NCBI RefSeq assembly: GCF_019104725.1
Contig: NZ_JAHRXF010000004.1
Span: 1 to 64,000, forward strand
Length of the DNA: 64,000 nt
Reading direction: 5' to 3'
Origin: Streptomyces corallincola
GTDB taxonomy: Bacteria; Actinomycetota; Actinomycetes; Streptomycetales; Streptomycetaceae
Below the pieces are notes generated by a model. That model was not told the origin of the DNA, searched no databases, and saw nothing but the letters and a program-made list of their open reading frames with translations. Positions 24,810 to 34,036 of this stretch are shown in pieces. The position numbers and the translations under genes were made by a program. Every line of letters starts with the position of its first letter. The stretch's first letter is position 1.

Positions 24810-26588
24810 ATGGGAGATGCCCGATTTGCCGTGGACACGCAGAGCACACCGGAGCGGGGCGGGGGCGCGGCCTCCCGGCGGGCGTACGTCCTCGCGTTCT
24901 GGTACCTACGCGCCGTGGCGTTCGTCAACTTCCTGAGCGCGGTGTGGGTCTCGCTGGGCCAGGACGTGCGTCGGCACAACCAGGAGAACCTGTTCACGCC
25001 GTATCTGCTGACGGCCGGTTTCGCCTCCGGTGTCTTCACCGTGTTCCTGGCGATCACCATGCGCCGCCGCAAGCGGGCCGCGTGGATTCTCAACCTCGTG
25101 CTCAGCGGCGTGTTCCTGGCGCTGTTCGCGTTCGCCATGAGCTTCGCGGAGATCCGCAGCCACCCGCAGAACTGGATCTCCCTGGCGCTCACCGCGGGCT
25201 TCGTGGTGACCCTGCTGGCCGGGCGCCGGGAGTTCTACGCCAAGGGCGACCGGTCCAACCCCCGGCTCGCGGTGAGCGTCGCGGTGGGCGGCGGACTGGT
25301 CGCCTCGCTGCTCGCGGGGCTGCTGATCACGGTCACCAACCAGGCGCCGGACGCGGCCCGTTCGACGTTCTGGGAGCGCTGGCACTACGGCACCCTGCGG
25401 CTGATCACGGTCGCCGCCGACGAGGCACGCTTCCCCGGCATCGCCCCGCCGAACTGGGCCAACGTCGTGGTGAACGTGCTCAGTACGGTCCTCGTCCTCG
25501 CCGTGTTCTACGCCGCGTTCCGCTCCCGGCGCGCCGTGGACCCGCTCACCGAGGAGGACGAGAAGCTGCTGCGCGAGCTCCTGGCCCGGCACGGCGAGCG
25601 TGACTCGCTGGGCTACTTCGCGCTGCGCCGGGAGAAGAGCGTCGTGTGGTCCCCGACCCGGAAGGCGGCCGTCGCGTACCGCGTCGTCGGCGGGGTCAGC
25701 CTCGCCTCCGGCGATCCGCTCGGCGACCCCGAGGCGTGGCCCGGCGCCATCGCGCCCTGGCTGGCCGAGTCCCGCGCGCACGGCTGGATTCCCGCCGTGA
25801 TGGGCGCGGGCGAGGAGGCGGGCACGGTGTACGCCCGGCACGGCCTGGACGCCCTGGAACTCGGGGACGAGGCGCTCGTGGACGTGGCGGAGTTCACCCT
25901 GGAGGGCCGGGCGATGCGGACCGTCCGGCAGGCGTACAACCGGGTGCGGCGGGCCGGGTACCAGGTGCGCATCCGGCGCCACGCGGACATCCCCGCCGAG
26001 GAGATGGCGGCTCTGGTGGAGCGCGCCGACGACTGGCGGGACGGCGCCACCGAGCGCGGGTTCAGCATGGCGCTGGGCCGTCTCGGGGACCCGGAGGACG
26101 GGCAGTGCGTGATGCTGGAGTGCACCGACGGGGAGGGGCGGCTGCGGGCGCTGCTGTCCTTCGTGCCGTGGGGTCCGCACGGCCTCTCGCTGGACCTGAT
26201 GCGCCGTGACCGGGACAGCGACAACGGGCTGATGGAGTTCATGGTCATCGAGCTGCTGCAACGCGCCGGGGAGACCGGCACCACCCAGGTCTCCCTGAAC
26301 TTCGCCATGTTCCGCTCGGTGTTCGAGCGAGGCGGGCGGCTCGGCGCCGGGCCGGTGCTGCGGCTGTGGCGGTCGCTGCTGAGCTTCTTCTCCCGCTGGT
26401 GGCAGATCGAGTCGCTGTACCGGGCGAACGCGAAGTACCGGCCCATCTGGGAGCCCCGGTTCCTGCTGTTCGAGAAGAGTGCCGACCTGCCCCGCATCGC
26501 CCTCGCCTCGGCCCGCGCGGAAGGCTTCCTGGAGGCGCCGGGCCTGCCCAAGTGGCTGCACCGCAGGCATCTGGAGACGCACCGCTGA
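24810..26588 (+). CDS. DUF2156 membrane protein, phosphatidylglycerol lysyltransferase-like
   Basis: The 592-residue product has about six membrane helices in the first 235 residues and a C-terminal DUF2156 (GNAT-like) domain as in MprF/LysX. Visible segments are GDPLGDPEAWPGAI, VYARHGLDALELGDEALVD and LSLDLMRRDRDSDNGLMEFM. Relatives transfer aminoacyl groups from tRNA to phosphatidylglycerol, changing envelope charge. The membrane part is shorter than the MprF flippase, so flipping may be absent. A consensus-like -10 TATGAT (24796-24801) lies 8 nt before the ATG, implying a leaderless mRNA. No tRNA-synthetase domain is fused. Confidence 0.88.
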   Translation: MGDARFAVDTQSTPERGGGAASRRAYVLAFWYLRAVAFVNFLSAVWVSLGQDVRRHNQENLFTPYLLTAGFASGVFTVFLAITMRRRKRAAWILNLVLSGVFLALFAFAMSFAEIRSHPQNWISLALTAGFVVTLLAGRREFYAKGDRSNPRLAVSVAVGGGLVASLLAGLLITVTNQAPDAARSTFWERWHYGTLRLITVAADEARFPGIAPPNWANVVVNVLSTVLVLAVFYAAFRSRRAVDPLTEEDEKLLRELLARHGERDSLGYFALRREKSVVWSPTRKAAVAYRVVGGVSLASGDPLGDPEAWPGAIAPWLAESRAHGWIPAVMGAGEEAGTVYARHGLDALELGDEALVDVAEFTLEGRAMRTVRQAYNRVRRAGYQVRIRRHADIPAEEMAALVERADDWRDGATERGFSMALGRLGDPEDGQCVMLECTDGEGRLRALLSFVPWGPHGLSLDLMRRDRDSDNGLMEFMVIELLQRAGETGTTQVSLNFAMFRSVFERGGRLGAGPVLRLWRSLLSFFSRWWQIESLYRANAKYRPIWEPRFLLFEKSADLPRIALASARAEGFLEAPGLPKWLHRRHLETHR

Positions 26589-26613
26589 GCCACCGCCCGG
26601 GGCATCCTGCCGC

Positions 26614-27378
26614 TCAGTGCCCGCCGGGCAGCCGGGCCGGGGCCGGGTCGGGCTTGCCGCCCAGCCAGTCCTGGAAGGCGCGGCGCGGGCCCGCCCAGCG
26701 GCGGTCGTGGTGGTAGGCGCGCAGCAGGGCGCGGGCCCGGGCCCTGGGGCGGCGGACGTAGAAGCGGCGGGCCCACGGGGAGCCGGGGCGGGCCAGCCGG
26801 ACGGCGCCGACCAGCCCGATCAGCGGCACGATCACCCCGAAGATCGCCACCCGGGCCTTGCCCTTGGTGAGCGCGATCAGCGAGAAGCAGAAGTTGACGG
26901 CGACGTTGGCGATGACCGCGCCCCGGTCCTGGAGTTCGTCGGCGGAGAGGTCGTTGACGCCGAACGGGGAGAACCCGGCGAGCAGCAGTCCGACCAGCGC
27001 GGCGGTGAGCACGACCACCTCGACGCTCTTGCGGCCGTCCTCGGTCCAGTACACGTCGTTCAGGTGCAGGATCAGCGCGAACTCGTCGAGGACCAGTCCG
27101 GCGCCGATGCCGAAGACGACGGCGGCCAGCGCGCCGCCCGCGCCGTGCCGGTCGCTGGCGACCGCGCCGAACCCGCCGACGACGGTGAGGACGACGCCCG
27201 GCACCACGTGGTGGATGTGCACCCCGCCCGCCTTGACGTTCCCGAACGGCCCCTTCCCGGCGCGGATCAGCCGGGTGATGGCGCGGGTGACGAGGAAGGT
27301 GAGGACGAACGCCCCGAGGGCCAGCAGCAGCGGGAGTTTGCCCGGTTCCAGGATGTTCCGTTCCCACCAGTGCCCCAT
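26614..27378 (-). CDS. Integral membrane protein of unknown function
   Basis: A 254-residue protein with about five to six hydrophobic segments. A His-rich loop GGVHIHHVVPGVV (residues about 50-62) and acidic DEFALILHLNDVYW follow helix ends and could bind metal. A basic C-terminal tail (RRFYVRRPRARARALLRAYHHDRRW) should be cytoplasmic. I recognise the style from Streptomyces but no function. The ATG at 27378 lies 6 nt from TACAGT (27385-27390, minus strand), so it is probably leaderless. It is divergent from cobS, with 74 bp between start codons. Confidence 0.82.
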   Translation of the reverse strand: MGHWWERNILEPGKLPLLLALGAFVLTFLVTRAITRLIRAGKGPFGNVKAGGVHIHHVVPGVVLTVVGGFGAVASDRHGAGGALAAVVFGIGAGLVLDEFALILHLNDVYWTEDGRKSVEVVVLTAALVGLLLAGFSPFGVNDLSADELQDRGAVIANVAVNFCFSLIALTKGKARVAIFGVIVPLIGLVGAVRLARPGSPWARRFYVRRPRARARALLRAYHHDRRWAGPRRAFQDWLGGKPDPAPARLPGGH

Positions 27379-27452
27379 GCGCGCACTGTATCCCCGGCCG
27401 GGGCGCGACGGCCGGTAGCCGGGTCCGGCGGGCCGCCCGGTAGCCTGCGCCG

Positions 27453-28259
27453 ATGCCCGAACCCGCCGCGGACTCCGCACCCTCCCCGCTCGACGGCCCC
27501 CGTTTCGCCTTCGGCACCCTGTCGGTGCTGCCCGTACGGGTGACCCGCTGGGACCGGGGAGCGGCGCGCGGCGGGATGCTGTCCGCCCCGCTGGTGGGGC
27601 TGGTGGTGGGCGTCCTGGCCGCGCTGCCCGGTGTGCTGCTGCTGGTGCTGGGCGCGGGCCCGTTCCCGGCCGCAGTCGCCTCTGTCGCCGTACCGGCCGT
27701 GCTCACGCGCGGGCTGCATCTGGACGGGCTCGCGGACACCGCCGACGGGCTGGGCAGCGGGAAACCGGCCGGGGACGCGCTGCGGATCATGAAGCAGTCG
27801 GACATCGGACCGTTCGGGGTACTGACGCTGGTACTGGTGCTGCTGGGTCAGGTCGCCGCGGTGACCCGGCTGTACGAGGGTTCGTGGGCGCGGGGCGCGC
27901 TCGGGGTGGTGGTGGCGGCGGTCGCGGCCCGGCTGGCGCTGACCCTGGCCGCGCGGACCGGGGTCCCGGCCGCCCGTCCGGAGGGGCTCGGCGCGGTGGT
28001 CGCCGGGGTGGTGCCGGTGCCCGGCGCGGTCGCGGTGGCGGCGGGGTGCGTCCTGGCCGCCGGTGCGGCGGGCACGGTCCTCGGGGTGCCCGGCGCGGTG
28101 CGGGCGGCGGGCGCGGTCGTCCTGGCCCCGGCCGCCGCCGAACTCCTGCTCCGGCACTGCGTCCGCCGCTTCGGCGGAGTCACCGGCGACGTGTTCGGCG
28201 CGCTGGCGGAGACGGCGGGGACGGCGGCGCTGGTGGTGCTCTGCCTGGGCGGCGGCTGA
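27453..28259 (+). CDS. cobS: Adenosylcobinamide-GDP ribazoletransferase (cobalamin synthase)
   Basis: Integral membrane enzyme (268 residues, six to seven hydrophobic segments) that joins adenosylcobinamide-GDP from CobU with alpha-ribazole from CobT. The family signature is present: TRGLHLDGLADTADGL and MKQSDIGPFG. TAGCCT (27441-27446) is 6 nt before the ATG, a leaderless arrangement. With cobU and cobT it completes nucleotide-loop assembly; the three genes are scattered over 7 kb with unrelated genes between and no shared operon. Confidence 0.94.
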   Translation: MPEPAADSAPSPLDGPRFAFGTLSVLPVRVTRWDRGAARGGMLSAPLVGLVVGVLAALPGVLLLVLGAGPFPAAVASVAVPAVLTRGLHLDGLADTADGLGSGKPAGDALRIMKQSDIGPFGVLTLVLVLLGQVAAVTRLYEGSWARGALGVVVAAVAARLALTLAARTGVPAARPEGLGAVVAGVVPVPGAVAVAAGCVLAAGAAGTVLGVPGAVRAAGAVVLAPAAAELLLRHCVRRFGGVTGDVFGALAETAGTAALVVLCLGGG

Positions 28260-28290
28260 GGAGCCGTACGGCACACCGGGTACGAAGGTG

Positions 28291-28321
28291 CCGCGCGCAC
28301 CCCGGTCCGGGATGCGCGCGG
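28291..28321. terminator. Bidirectional terminator between cobS and the deacetylase gene
   Basis: CCGCGCGCA (28291-28299) pairs with TGCGCGCGG (28313-28321), between the two convergent stops. Confidence 0.7.
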
Positions 28322-28340
28322 CGGTCAACTCGCCTGTGGC

Positions 28341-30377
28341 TTACGGGAGTTTGAGGGTGAGCCCCGACTGGAGCAGCCCCGGCTCCGCCCACGCCGAGCG
28401 CTTGCCCGCGTAGGCCGTGCCGAAGGTGGTGGTGCCGAGCAGTTGCTGCTGCTTGGTGCCCTCGGGCACGGTCACCGGGATCTGGGTCCCGGTGGGCGCG
28501 GTGACGGTGACCGTGCCGCCGATCCGGTAGGCGGTCACCTTGCCGGTGTCGAGCGCGGTCTGCCAGGCGGCCCGGTTCTGGAACTCGGCGCCGATGGCGC
28601 TCTGCCGCAGATTGACGATCGGGGTGTTGGCGGCGAACAGCGCCTGGTAGTCGGTGAGGACGCGGTCCAGCACCGGGTAGAGCAGCCGGTCCTCGGCCAG
28701 GTTGGACTGGTGGGCGTAGTGCGGGCGGGGGTCGTTGGACAGGACGTGCCCGAGGTCGGTGCGGGCCTCGGCGGGCACGATGGCGTCGGTGTACCCGGTG
28801 GCCGTGTCCAGTGGCCGGTCCAGGCAGGTGGAGGCGGGGTTGTTCTCGCAGATGCCGCTGCCGCCCTGGGACTTCGCGGTGTAGATCCAGTTGTACTCGT
28901 CGGCCATCTCGGCCCGGGTGCCCGTGTTGTAGTACACGTTCATCGGGTAGCGCGGCACGGTGAGGGCGCTGGTGCCGACGGTGCGCTGGGCGGATTCGCG
29001 GGAGTTGTCGGACGCGGCCCACTTGACCCCGTTGGAGGCGAGCGCCGGGCCGAGGTTGGGGTTGTCCTGGGGCTGCTGCGGGAGGGTCCTGAGGCCCGAG
29101 TGCTCACCGGTGACGAGTTCGGTGCGGTCGGTGCTCAGGCCGTTGCGGGCGGCCCAGTCGTTGTTCTGGGAGATCTCGGCGGAGACGTCCGCGCGGGTCA
29201 CCCACTTGACGGAGCCGTCCGGGTTCTTCTGGCACACCCACGGCACCACGGAGGTGTCCTGGACGCAGCCCAGGAACATGTGGGTCCAGGTGTGGTTGAT
29301 CCAGCGGTACTTGGCCTTGTCCTTCAGGAGCTGGTCGGCCAGCGGGTCCTTGCCGCCGTGCTCGGTCTTCCACTCCTCCCCCGCGCCCGCGTTGAACGCC
29401 AGGTCCAGGGTGAGGCCGTGGTCCTGCTGCCACTGGGCCGCGTACTGCGCGTCGGCCGGGGTCATCCGGATCGGGTTCTCGGCCTCGTTGTCGCCGCCCG
29501 CGCAGTCCACGTCGCCGGGGGTGCAGTCGCGGTCGGGGTCCCAGCGGGCGTCCGAGGCGAACAGGTCGTCCACGTGCACGGCGAAGTAGTTGCGGTCCTG
29601 GCCGAGGTGGACGCCCTGGGTCAGCCACTCGACCATGCCGCGCGCCAGCACCTGGAACTGCCGCTGGTTCTGGTTGTAGGCGAACGTGACGACCAGCTCG
29701 CGGCGCCCGTCGTGGGCGTACTCCCCGAGCAGGCTGCCGCTCCCCCGGCCGCCGGGCACGGGGGTGTCCACATAGCTGGTGTAGCCGGTGCGGGGCTGCG
29801 CGACGAAGCCGTAACTCTCCTGCACCGTCGGCGAGTTGTCGTCGAAGGTGAAGCCGCCCGCCAGATAGCCGAACGGCCCGGACCGTCCGGCGGCGGTCAC
29901 GGTCGCCTCCCGCCCGTCGAGCGAGCCCGCGTAGCCGTTGCTGTCGGTGTAGTCGAGCCCGACCTCCGGGTGCGCCCAGGTGTAGGCGTCCACCTGCGGA
30001 ATGGCGTACGTCCGCTCGTACGCCTCCAGCGCCGTCTGCTCCGCCGAACCCGCCCCGAACGGCGCCTCGTTGGGCAGCACCACGCCCTGGAACTTGGCGC
30101 GCGGCCGACCCCCGACGGTGTCGCTGAGGAACGCGGCGTTGACGGTGGGCCGGACGGAGTCGGTCAGGTCCACGGTGGTGTAGGGGACCCCCTCCCCCTT
30201 GAGCCGCGCGGCGATCGCCCCCACCGACGGACCGCCGTCGTCCACCACCAGCACGCGCAGGTCGATGCGCGGATCGGTGGCGGCCGACGCGGGCGGGGCG
30301 GCCAGCCCCAGCGCGACCAGTCCCGCTGCCGCCGCCGTGACGGCGGGCGCTCTCAGGCGCCTGACGCGGTGTGCCAT
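28341..30377 (-). CDS. Secreted Agd3-like polysaccharide deacetylase candidate
   Basis: A 678-residue exported protein: basic start MAHRVRRLRAP, signal peptide ending PPASA-AT near residue 33. An N-terminal beta-rich region may be a carbohydrate-binding module. A central catalytic-looking region follows with YFAVHVDDLFASDARW and WINHTWTHMFLGC. The Asp pair and His-x-x-x-His resemble the metal site of carbohydrate deacetylases, and the architecture recalls fungal Agd3 (CE18), which deacetylates galactosaminogalactan. That assignment is from memory of the pattern. ATG 30377 follows GGGGAAAGG. It is a single gene, divergent from pepA. Confidence 0.68.
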   Translation of the reverse strand: MAHRVRRLRAPAVTAAAAGLVALGLAAPPASAATDPRIDLRVLVVDDGGPSVGAIAARLKGEGVPYTTVDLTDSVRPTVNAAFLSDTVGGRPRAKFQGVVLPNEAPFGAGSAEQTALEAYERTYAIPQVDAYTWAHPEVGLDYTDSNGYAGSLDGREATVTAAGRSGPFGYLAGGFTFDDNSPTVQESYGFVAQPRTGYTSYVDTPVPGGRGSGSLLGEYAHDGRRELVVTFAYNQNQRQFQVLARGMVEWLTQGVHLGQDRNYFAVHVDDLFASDARWDPDRDCTPGDVDCAGGDNEAENPIRMTPADAQYAAQWQQDHGLTLDLAFNAGAGEEWKTEHGGKDPLADQLLKDKAKYRWINHTWTHMFLGCVQDTSVVPWVCQKNPDGSVKWVTRADVSAEISQNNDWAARNGLSTDRTELVTGEHSGLRTLPQQPQDNPNLGPALASNGVKWAASDNSRESAQRTVGTSALTVPRYPMNVYYNTGTRAEMADEYNWIYTAKSQGGSGICENNPASTCLDRPLDTATGYTDAIVPAEARTDLGHVLSNDPRPHYAHQSNLAEDRLLYPVLDRVLTDYQALFAANTPIVNLRQSAIGAEFQNRAAWQTALDTGKVTAYRIGGTVTVTAPTGTQIPVTVPEGTKQQQLLGTTTFGTAYAGKRSAWAEPGLLQSGLTLKLP

Positions 30378-30722
30378 GTCGGAATCCTTTCCCCCCAGCC
30401 GACCTCTGTGACGAACGCACGGAGAATCGGTGGACATCATGCGAATCGGCGGACGGACCGCCCACCGGAACCCGAAGTGTGTCCCAGCCCGCCGGGCCGG
30501 TGCGGCCGGAAAAGATCGGGAGGCCACGGTCGGGTGAACACCCGCAAGCACGAGCGAACGGGGGGACGCGCGTAGTCTCGTTCCGGGTGTTCGCCGACAC
30601 GGTGAAGGCCCCGGTGGCCAACCGCTTCCCGCTCTGGACCTAGGGTCGGCCTCCGGGCCCCGGTCGAGCCCACCCCTCATCGGCCACAGCGAACTTCACA
30701 TCGGAAGCGAGATCTCACCACC
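30378..30722. promoter_or_regulatory. Divergent deacetylase / pepA promoter region
   Basis: This 345-bp gap contains TAGGGT (30641-30646), a pepA -10 candidate giving about 70 nt of leader, and TAGTCT near 30574. A direct repeat GAATCGGYGGAC occurs at 30424-30435 and 30443-30454 (11 of 12 identical, 19-bp period) just upstream of the deacetylase start and could hold two protomers of a regulator. I see no ORF with coding character. Confidence 0.4.
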
Positions 30723-32261
30723 GTGACTGCTCTGACTCTCAGCACCTCAGCGGCGCCCGGCCTGCGGGCCGACGCGATCGTGATCGGTGTCGCCAAGGGC
30801 TCCGCGTCCAGGTCCGGGGACCTGGTCGTCGCACCGGGCGCCGAGGCCGTGGACAAGGCGTACGACGGCAAGCTGGCCGACGTCCTGGAGACCCTCGGTG
30901 CCTCGGGTGCCGAGGGCGAGCTGACCAAGCTGCCCGCCCCGTCCGGCTTCAAGGCCCCGCTGGTGCTCGCGGCCGGCCTGGGCACCGCCCCCGTCAAGGG
31001 CGGCGAGTGGGACGCCGAGGCGCTGCGCCGCGCCGCCGGTACCGCCGCCCGCGCGCTCACCGGCTGCAAGAAGGCCGGGTTCGCGCTCCCCCTGGACGCC
31101 ACCGGCGCCGTCGCCGCGATCGCGGAGGGCGCGCTGCTCGGCGCGTACTCCTTCGACACGTACAAGGAGACCGGCAAGAACGCCAAGGCCAAGGCGGACA
31201 AGGCGCCGCTGGCCGAGGCCGTCCTGCTGGGCGCCAAGCCGCGCGACAACGCCCACAAGGCCGCGCTGGCCCGTGCCGTCGCGGTCTGCGAGGAGCTGAA
31301 CCGCGCCCGCGACCTGATCAACATGCCGCCCAACGACCTCACCCCCGCGGCCTTCGCCGCGGTGGCGCAGGGCGCGGCCAAGGAGCACGGCCTCAAGATC
31401 CAGGTGCTCGACGAGAAGGCCCTGATCAAGGGCGGCTACGGCGGCATCATGGGCGTCGGCCAGGGCGCCACCGCCACCCCGCGCCTGGTCAAGCTGTCGT
31501 ACACGCACCCCAAGGCCGACAAGCACCTCGCTCTGGTCGGCAAGGGCATCACCTACGACTCGGGCGGCATCTCCCTGAAGCCGGCCGGTCACAACGAGAC
31601 CATGAAGTGCGACATGAGCGGTGCCGCCGCCGTGTTCGCCGCCGTGGTCGCCGCCGCCCGGCTGGGCCTGAAGGTCAACGTCACCGGCTGGCTGGCGCTG
31701 GCCGAGAACATGCCGTCCGGCTCCGCCGTGCGCCCCGGTGACGTGCTGCGCATGTACAGCGGCAAGACCGTCGAGGTGCTCAACACCGACGCCGAGGGCC
31801 GTCTGGTCATGGCCGACGCCCTGTGGGCCGCCTCGCAGGAGAAGCCGGACGCCCTGGTGGACGTCGCCACCCTCACCGGCGCGATGGTTCTCGCCCTGGG
31901 CAGCCGCACCTTCGGTGTCATGGCCAACGACGACGCGTTCCGCACCGCGCTGTACGAGGCCGCCGAGGAGGTCGGCGAGCCCGCGTGGCCCATGCCGATG
32001 CCGGAGCACCTGCGCAAGGGCATGGACTCCTCCGTCGCGGACATCGCCAACATGGGCGAGCGGATGGGCGGCGGTCTCGTCGCCGGTCTCTTCCTGCGCG
32101 AGTTCGTCGGTGAGGGCATCACCTGGGCGCACCTCGACATCGCGGGCCCGGCCTTCAACGAGGGCGGCCCCTTCGGCTACACCCCCAAGGGCGGCACCGG
32201 TTCCGCGGTGCGCACCCTGGTCCGCCTGGCGGAGCTGACGGCGGAGGGCCTGACGGCCTGA
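30723..32261 (+). CDS. pepA: Leucyl aminopeptidase (M17)
   Basis: Cytosolic di-zinc or manganese aminopeptidase, 512 residues, the usual length. The C-terminal catalytic domain has the metal and active-site motifs VGKGITYDSGGISLKP (Lys and Asp) and the M17 signature NTDAEGRLVMADAL. The start is GTG 30723 with GGAAGCGAG upstream. It precedes the 2-oxo-acid dehydrogenase genes but has its own strong terminator. Confidence 0.95.
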   Translation: MTALTLSTSAAPGLRADAIVIGVAKGSASRSGDLVVAPGAEAVDKAYDGKLADVLETLGASGAEGELTKLPAPSGFKAPLVLAAGLGTAPVKGGEWDAEALRRAAGTAARALTGCKKAGFALPLDATGAVAAIAEGALLGAYSFDTYKETGKNAKAKADKAPLAEAVLLGAKPRDNAHKAALARAVAVCEELNRARDLINMPPNDLTPAAFAAVAQGAAKEHGLKIQVLDEKALIKGGYGGIMGVGQGATATPRLVKLSYTHPKADKHLALVGKGITYDSGGISLKPAGHNETMKCDMSGAAAVFAAVVAAARLGLKVNVTGWLALAENMPSGSAVRPGDVLRMYSGKTVEVLNTDAEGRLVMADALWAASQEKPDALVDVATLTGAMVLALGSRTFGVMANDDAFRTALYEAAEEVGEPAWPMPMPEHLRKGMDSSVADIANMGERMGGGLVAGLFLREFVGEGITWAHLDIAGPAFNEGGPFGYTPKGGTGSAVRTLVRLAELTAEGLTA

Positions 32262-32273
32262 CCCGGAAGTCCC

Positions 32274-32313
32274 GCGATTGCCCGCAGCGCCGATGAGGCC
32301 TGCGGGCAATCGC
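32274..32313 (+). terminator. Terminator after pepA
   Basis: GCGATTGCCCGCAG (32274-32287) and CTGCGGGCAATCGC (32300-32313) form a perfect 14-bp stem starting 12 nt after the stop. Confidence 0.9.
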
Positions 32314-32590
32314 ATGCCCACCCGACCGCGCCGGCCTCCCGGCGAGCGGCGCGCGGCGCACCACCCGGTCCGCACCGGCACCCCGCGGCTCCGGCACGGC
32401 CGGAGCCCCCGTACCCCCGCGGAGTGGGACGCCTCACACACCGGCCCGGCGTCTCGCCCGCCCCGAACAAGTGCAAAGATGGAGCCCGGCAGGACAGGGC
32501 CCCACCGAAGGGCCGAAGCATCAAGCGGCCGGACACCAGCCGCCGCCCGGTCATTGGAGACCGGAGGCGCACATGCATGGAGGACGTGAC
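32314..32590 (+). promoter_or_regulatory. lpd upstream region
   Basis: The 277 bp between the pepA terminator and lpd hold the lpd promoter. GTGCAAAGAT around 32470-32479 is the only AT-rich -10-like segment, which would give a leader of roughly 100 nt. GGAGGA at 32578-32583 is the ribosome site. No clear operator is visible. Confidence 0.3.
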
Positions 32591-33979
32591 GTGGCGAACG
32601 ACGCCAGCACCGTTTTCGACCTAGTGATCCTCGGCGGTGGCAGCGGTGGTTACGCCGCGGCGCTGCGCGGGGCCCAGCTGGGCCTGGACGTCGCCCTGAT
32701 CGAGAAGGACAAGGTCGGCGGCACCTGCCTGCACCGGGGCTGCATCCCCACCAAGGCCCTGCTGCACGCGGGCGAGATCGCCGACCAGGCCCGCGAGAGC
32801 GAGCAGTTCGGCGTCAAGGCCACCTTCGAGGGCATCGACGTCCCGGCCGTGCACAAGTACAAGGACGGCGTGATCTCCGGCCTGTACAAGGGCCTCCAGG
32901 GTCTGATCGCCTCGCGCAAGGTGACGTACATCGAGGGTGAGGGCCGACTGTCCTCCCCGACCTCCGTCGAGGTGAACGGCCGCCGTGTGGAGGGCCGTCA
33001 CATCCTGCTGGCGACCGGCTCCGTGCCGAAGTCGCTGCCGGGCCTGGAGATCGACGGCAACCGGATCATCTCCTCCGACCACGCCCTGGTCCTGGACCGC
33101 GTGCCGAAGTCCGCGATCATCCTCGGCGGCGGCGTCATCGGCGTGGAGTTCGCCTCCGCGTGGAAGTCCTTCGGTTCCGAGGTGACCGTCATCGAGGGTC
33201 TGAAGCACCTCGTCCCGGTCGAGGACGAGAACAGCTCCAAGCTCCTGGAGCGCGCGTTCCGCAAGCGCGGCATCAAGTTCAACCTGGGCACCTTCTTCTC
33301 GAAGGCCGAGTACACCCAGGACGGCGTGAAGGTCACCCTGGCCGACGGCAAGGAGTTCGAGGCCGAGGTGCTGCTCGTCGCCGTCGGCCGCGGCCCGGTC
33401 TCCCAGGGCCTCGGCTACGAGGAGCAGGGCGTCGCGATGGACCGCGGCTACGTCCTGGTCGATGAGTACATGCGCACCAACGTGCCGACCGTCTCGGCCG
33501 TCGGCGACCTCGTCCCCACCCTCCAGCTCGCGCACGTCGGCTTCGCCGAGGGCATGCTCGTCGCGGAGCGGCTGGCCGGTCAGAAGGTCGTCCCGATCGA
33601 CTACGACGGCGTGCCGCGCGTGACGTACTGCCACCCCGAGGTCGCCTCCGTCGGCATCACCGAGGCCAAGGCCAAGGAGATCTACGGCGCGGACAAGGTC
33701 GTCGCCCTGAAGTACAGCCTGGCGGGCAACGGCAAGAGCAAGATCCTCAACACCTCGGGCGAGATCAAGCTCGTCCAGGTGAAGGACGGCGCCGTGGTCG
33801 GCGTCCACATGGTCGGTGACCGGATGGGCGAGCAGGTCGGCGAGGCGCAGCTCATCTACAACTGGGAGGCGCTGCCCGCCGAGGTGGCCCAGCTGGTGCA
33901 CGCCCACCCGACGCAGAACGAGGCGCTCGGCGAGGCTCACCTGGCCCTGGCCGGCAAGCCCCTGCACGCCCACGACTGA
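32591..33979 (+). CDS. lpd: Dihydrolipoamide dehydrogenase (E3)
   Basis: Flavoprotein that reoxidises the lipoyl groups of 2-oxo-acid dehydrogenase E2 subunits, 462 residues. It has the FAD fold LVILGGGSGGYAAALRGAQLG, redox disulfide GGTCLHRGCIPTKALLH, NAD fold ILGGGVIGVEFASAW and C-terminal His-Glu dyad HAHPTQNEALGEA. GTG 32591 is preferred to ATG 32573 because GGAGGA is correctly spaced from it. sucB follows after 57 nt, so the pair is probably one operon. Confidence 0.97.
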   Translation: MANDASTVFDLVILGGGSGGYAAALRGAQLGLDVALIEKDKVGGTCLHRGCIPTKALLHAGEIADQARESEQFGVKATFEGIDVPAVHKYKDGVISGLYKGLQGLIASRKVTYIEGEGRLSSPTSVEVNGRRVEGRHILLATGSVPKSLPGLEIDGNRIISSDHALVLDRVPKSAIILGGGVIGVEFASAWKSFGSEVTVIEGLKHLVPVEDENSSKLLERAFRKRGIKFNLGTFFSKAEYTQDGVKVTLADGKEFEAEVLLVAVGRGPVSQGLGYEEQGVAMDRGYVLVDEYMRTNVPTVSAVGDLVPTLQLAHVGFAEGMLVAERLAGQKVVPIDYDGVPRVTYCHPEVASVGITEAKAKEIYGADKVVALKYSLAGNGKSKILNTSGEIKLVQVKDGAVVGVHMVGDRMGEQVGEAQLIYNWEALPAEVAQLVHAHPTQNEALGEAHLALAGKPLHAHD

Positions 33980-34036
33980 GCCTCCGGCCGGACGACGACA
34001 CAGACTTCCGCAATTCGTTAAGGAGCAACCGAAACC

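Noticed and set aside
21042..27452. Possible cobalamin riboswitch near cobU, cobT or cobS
   Set aside because: The gaps are too short and I found no B12-box-like sequence or suitable leader; the likely messages are leaderless.
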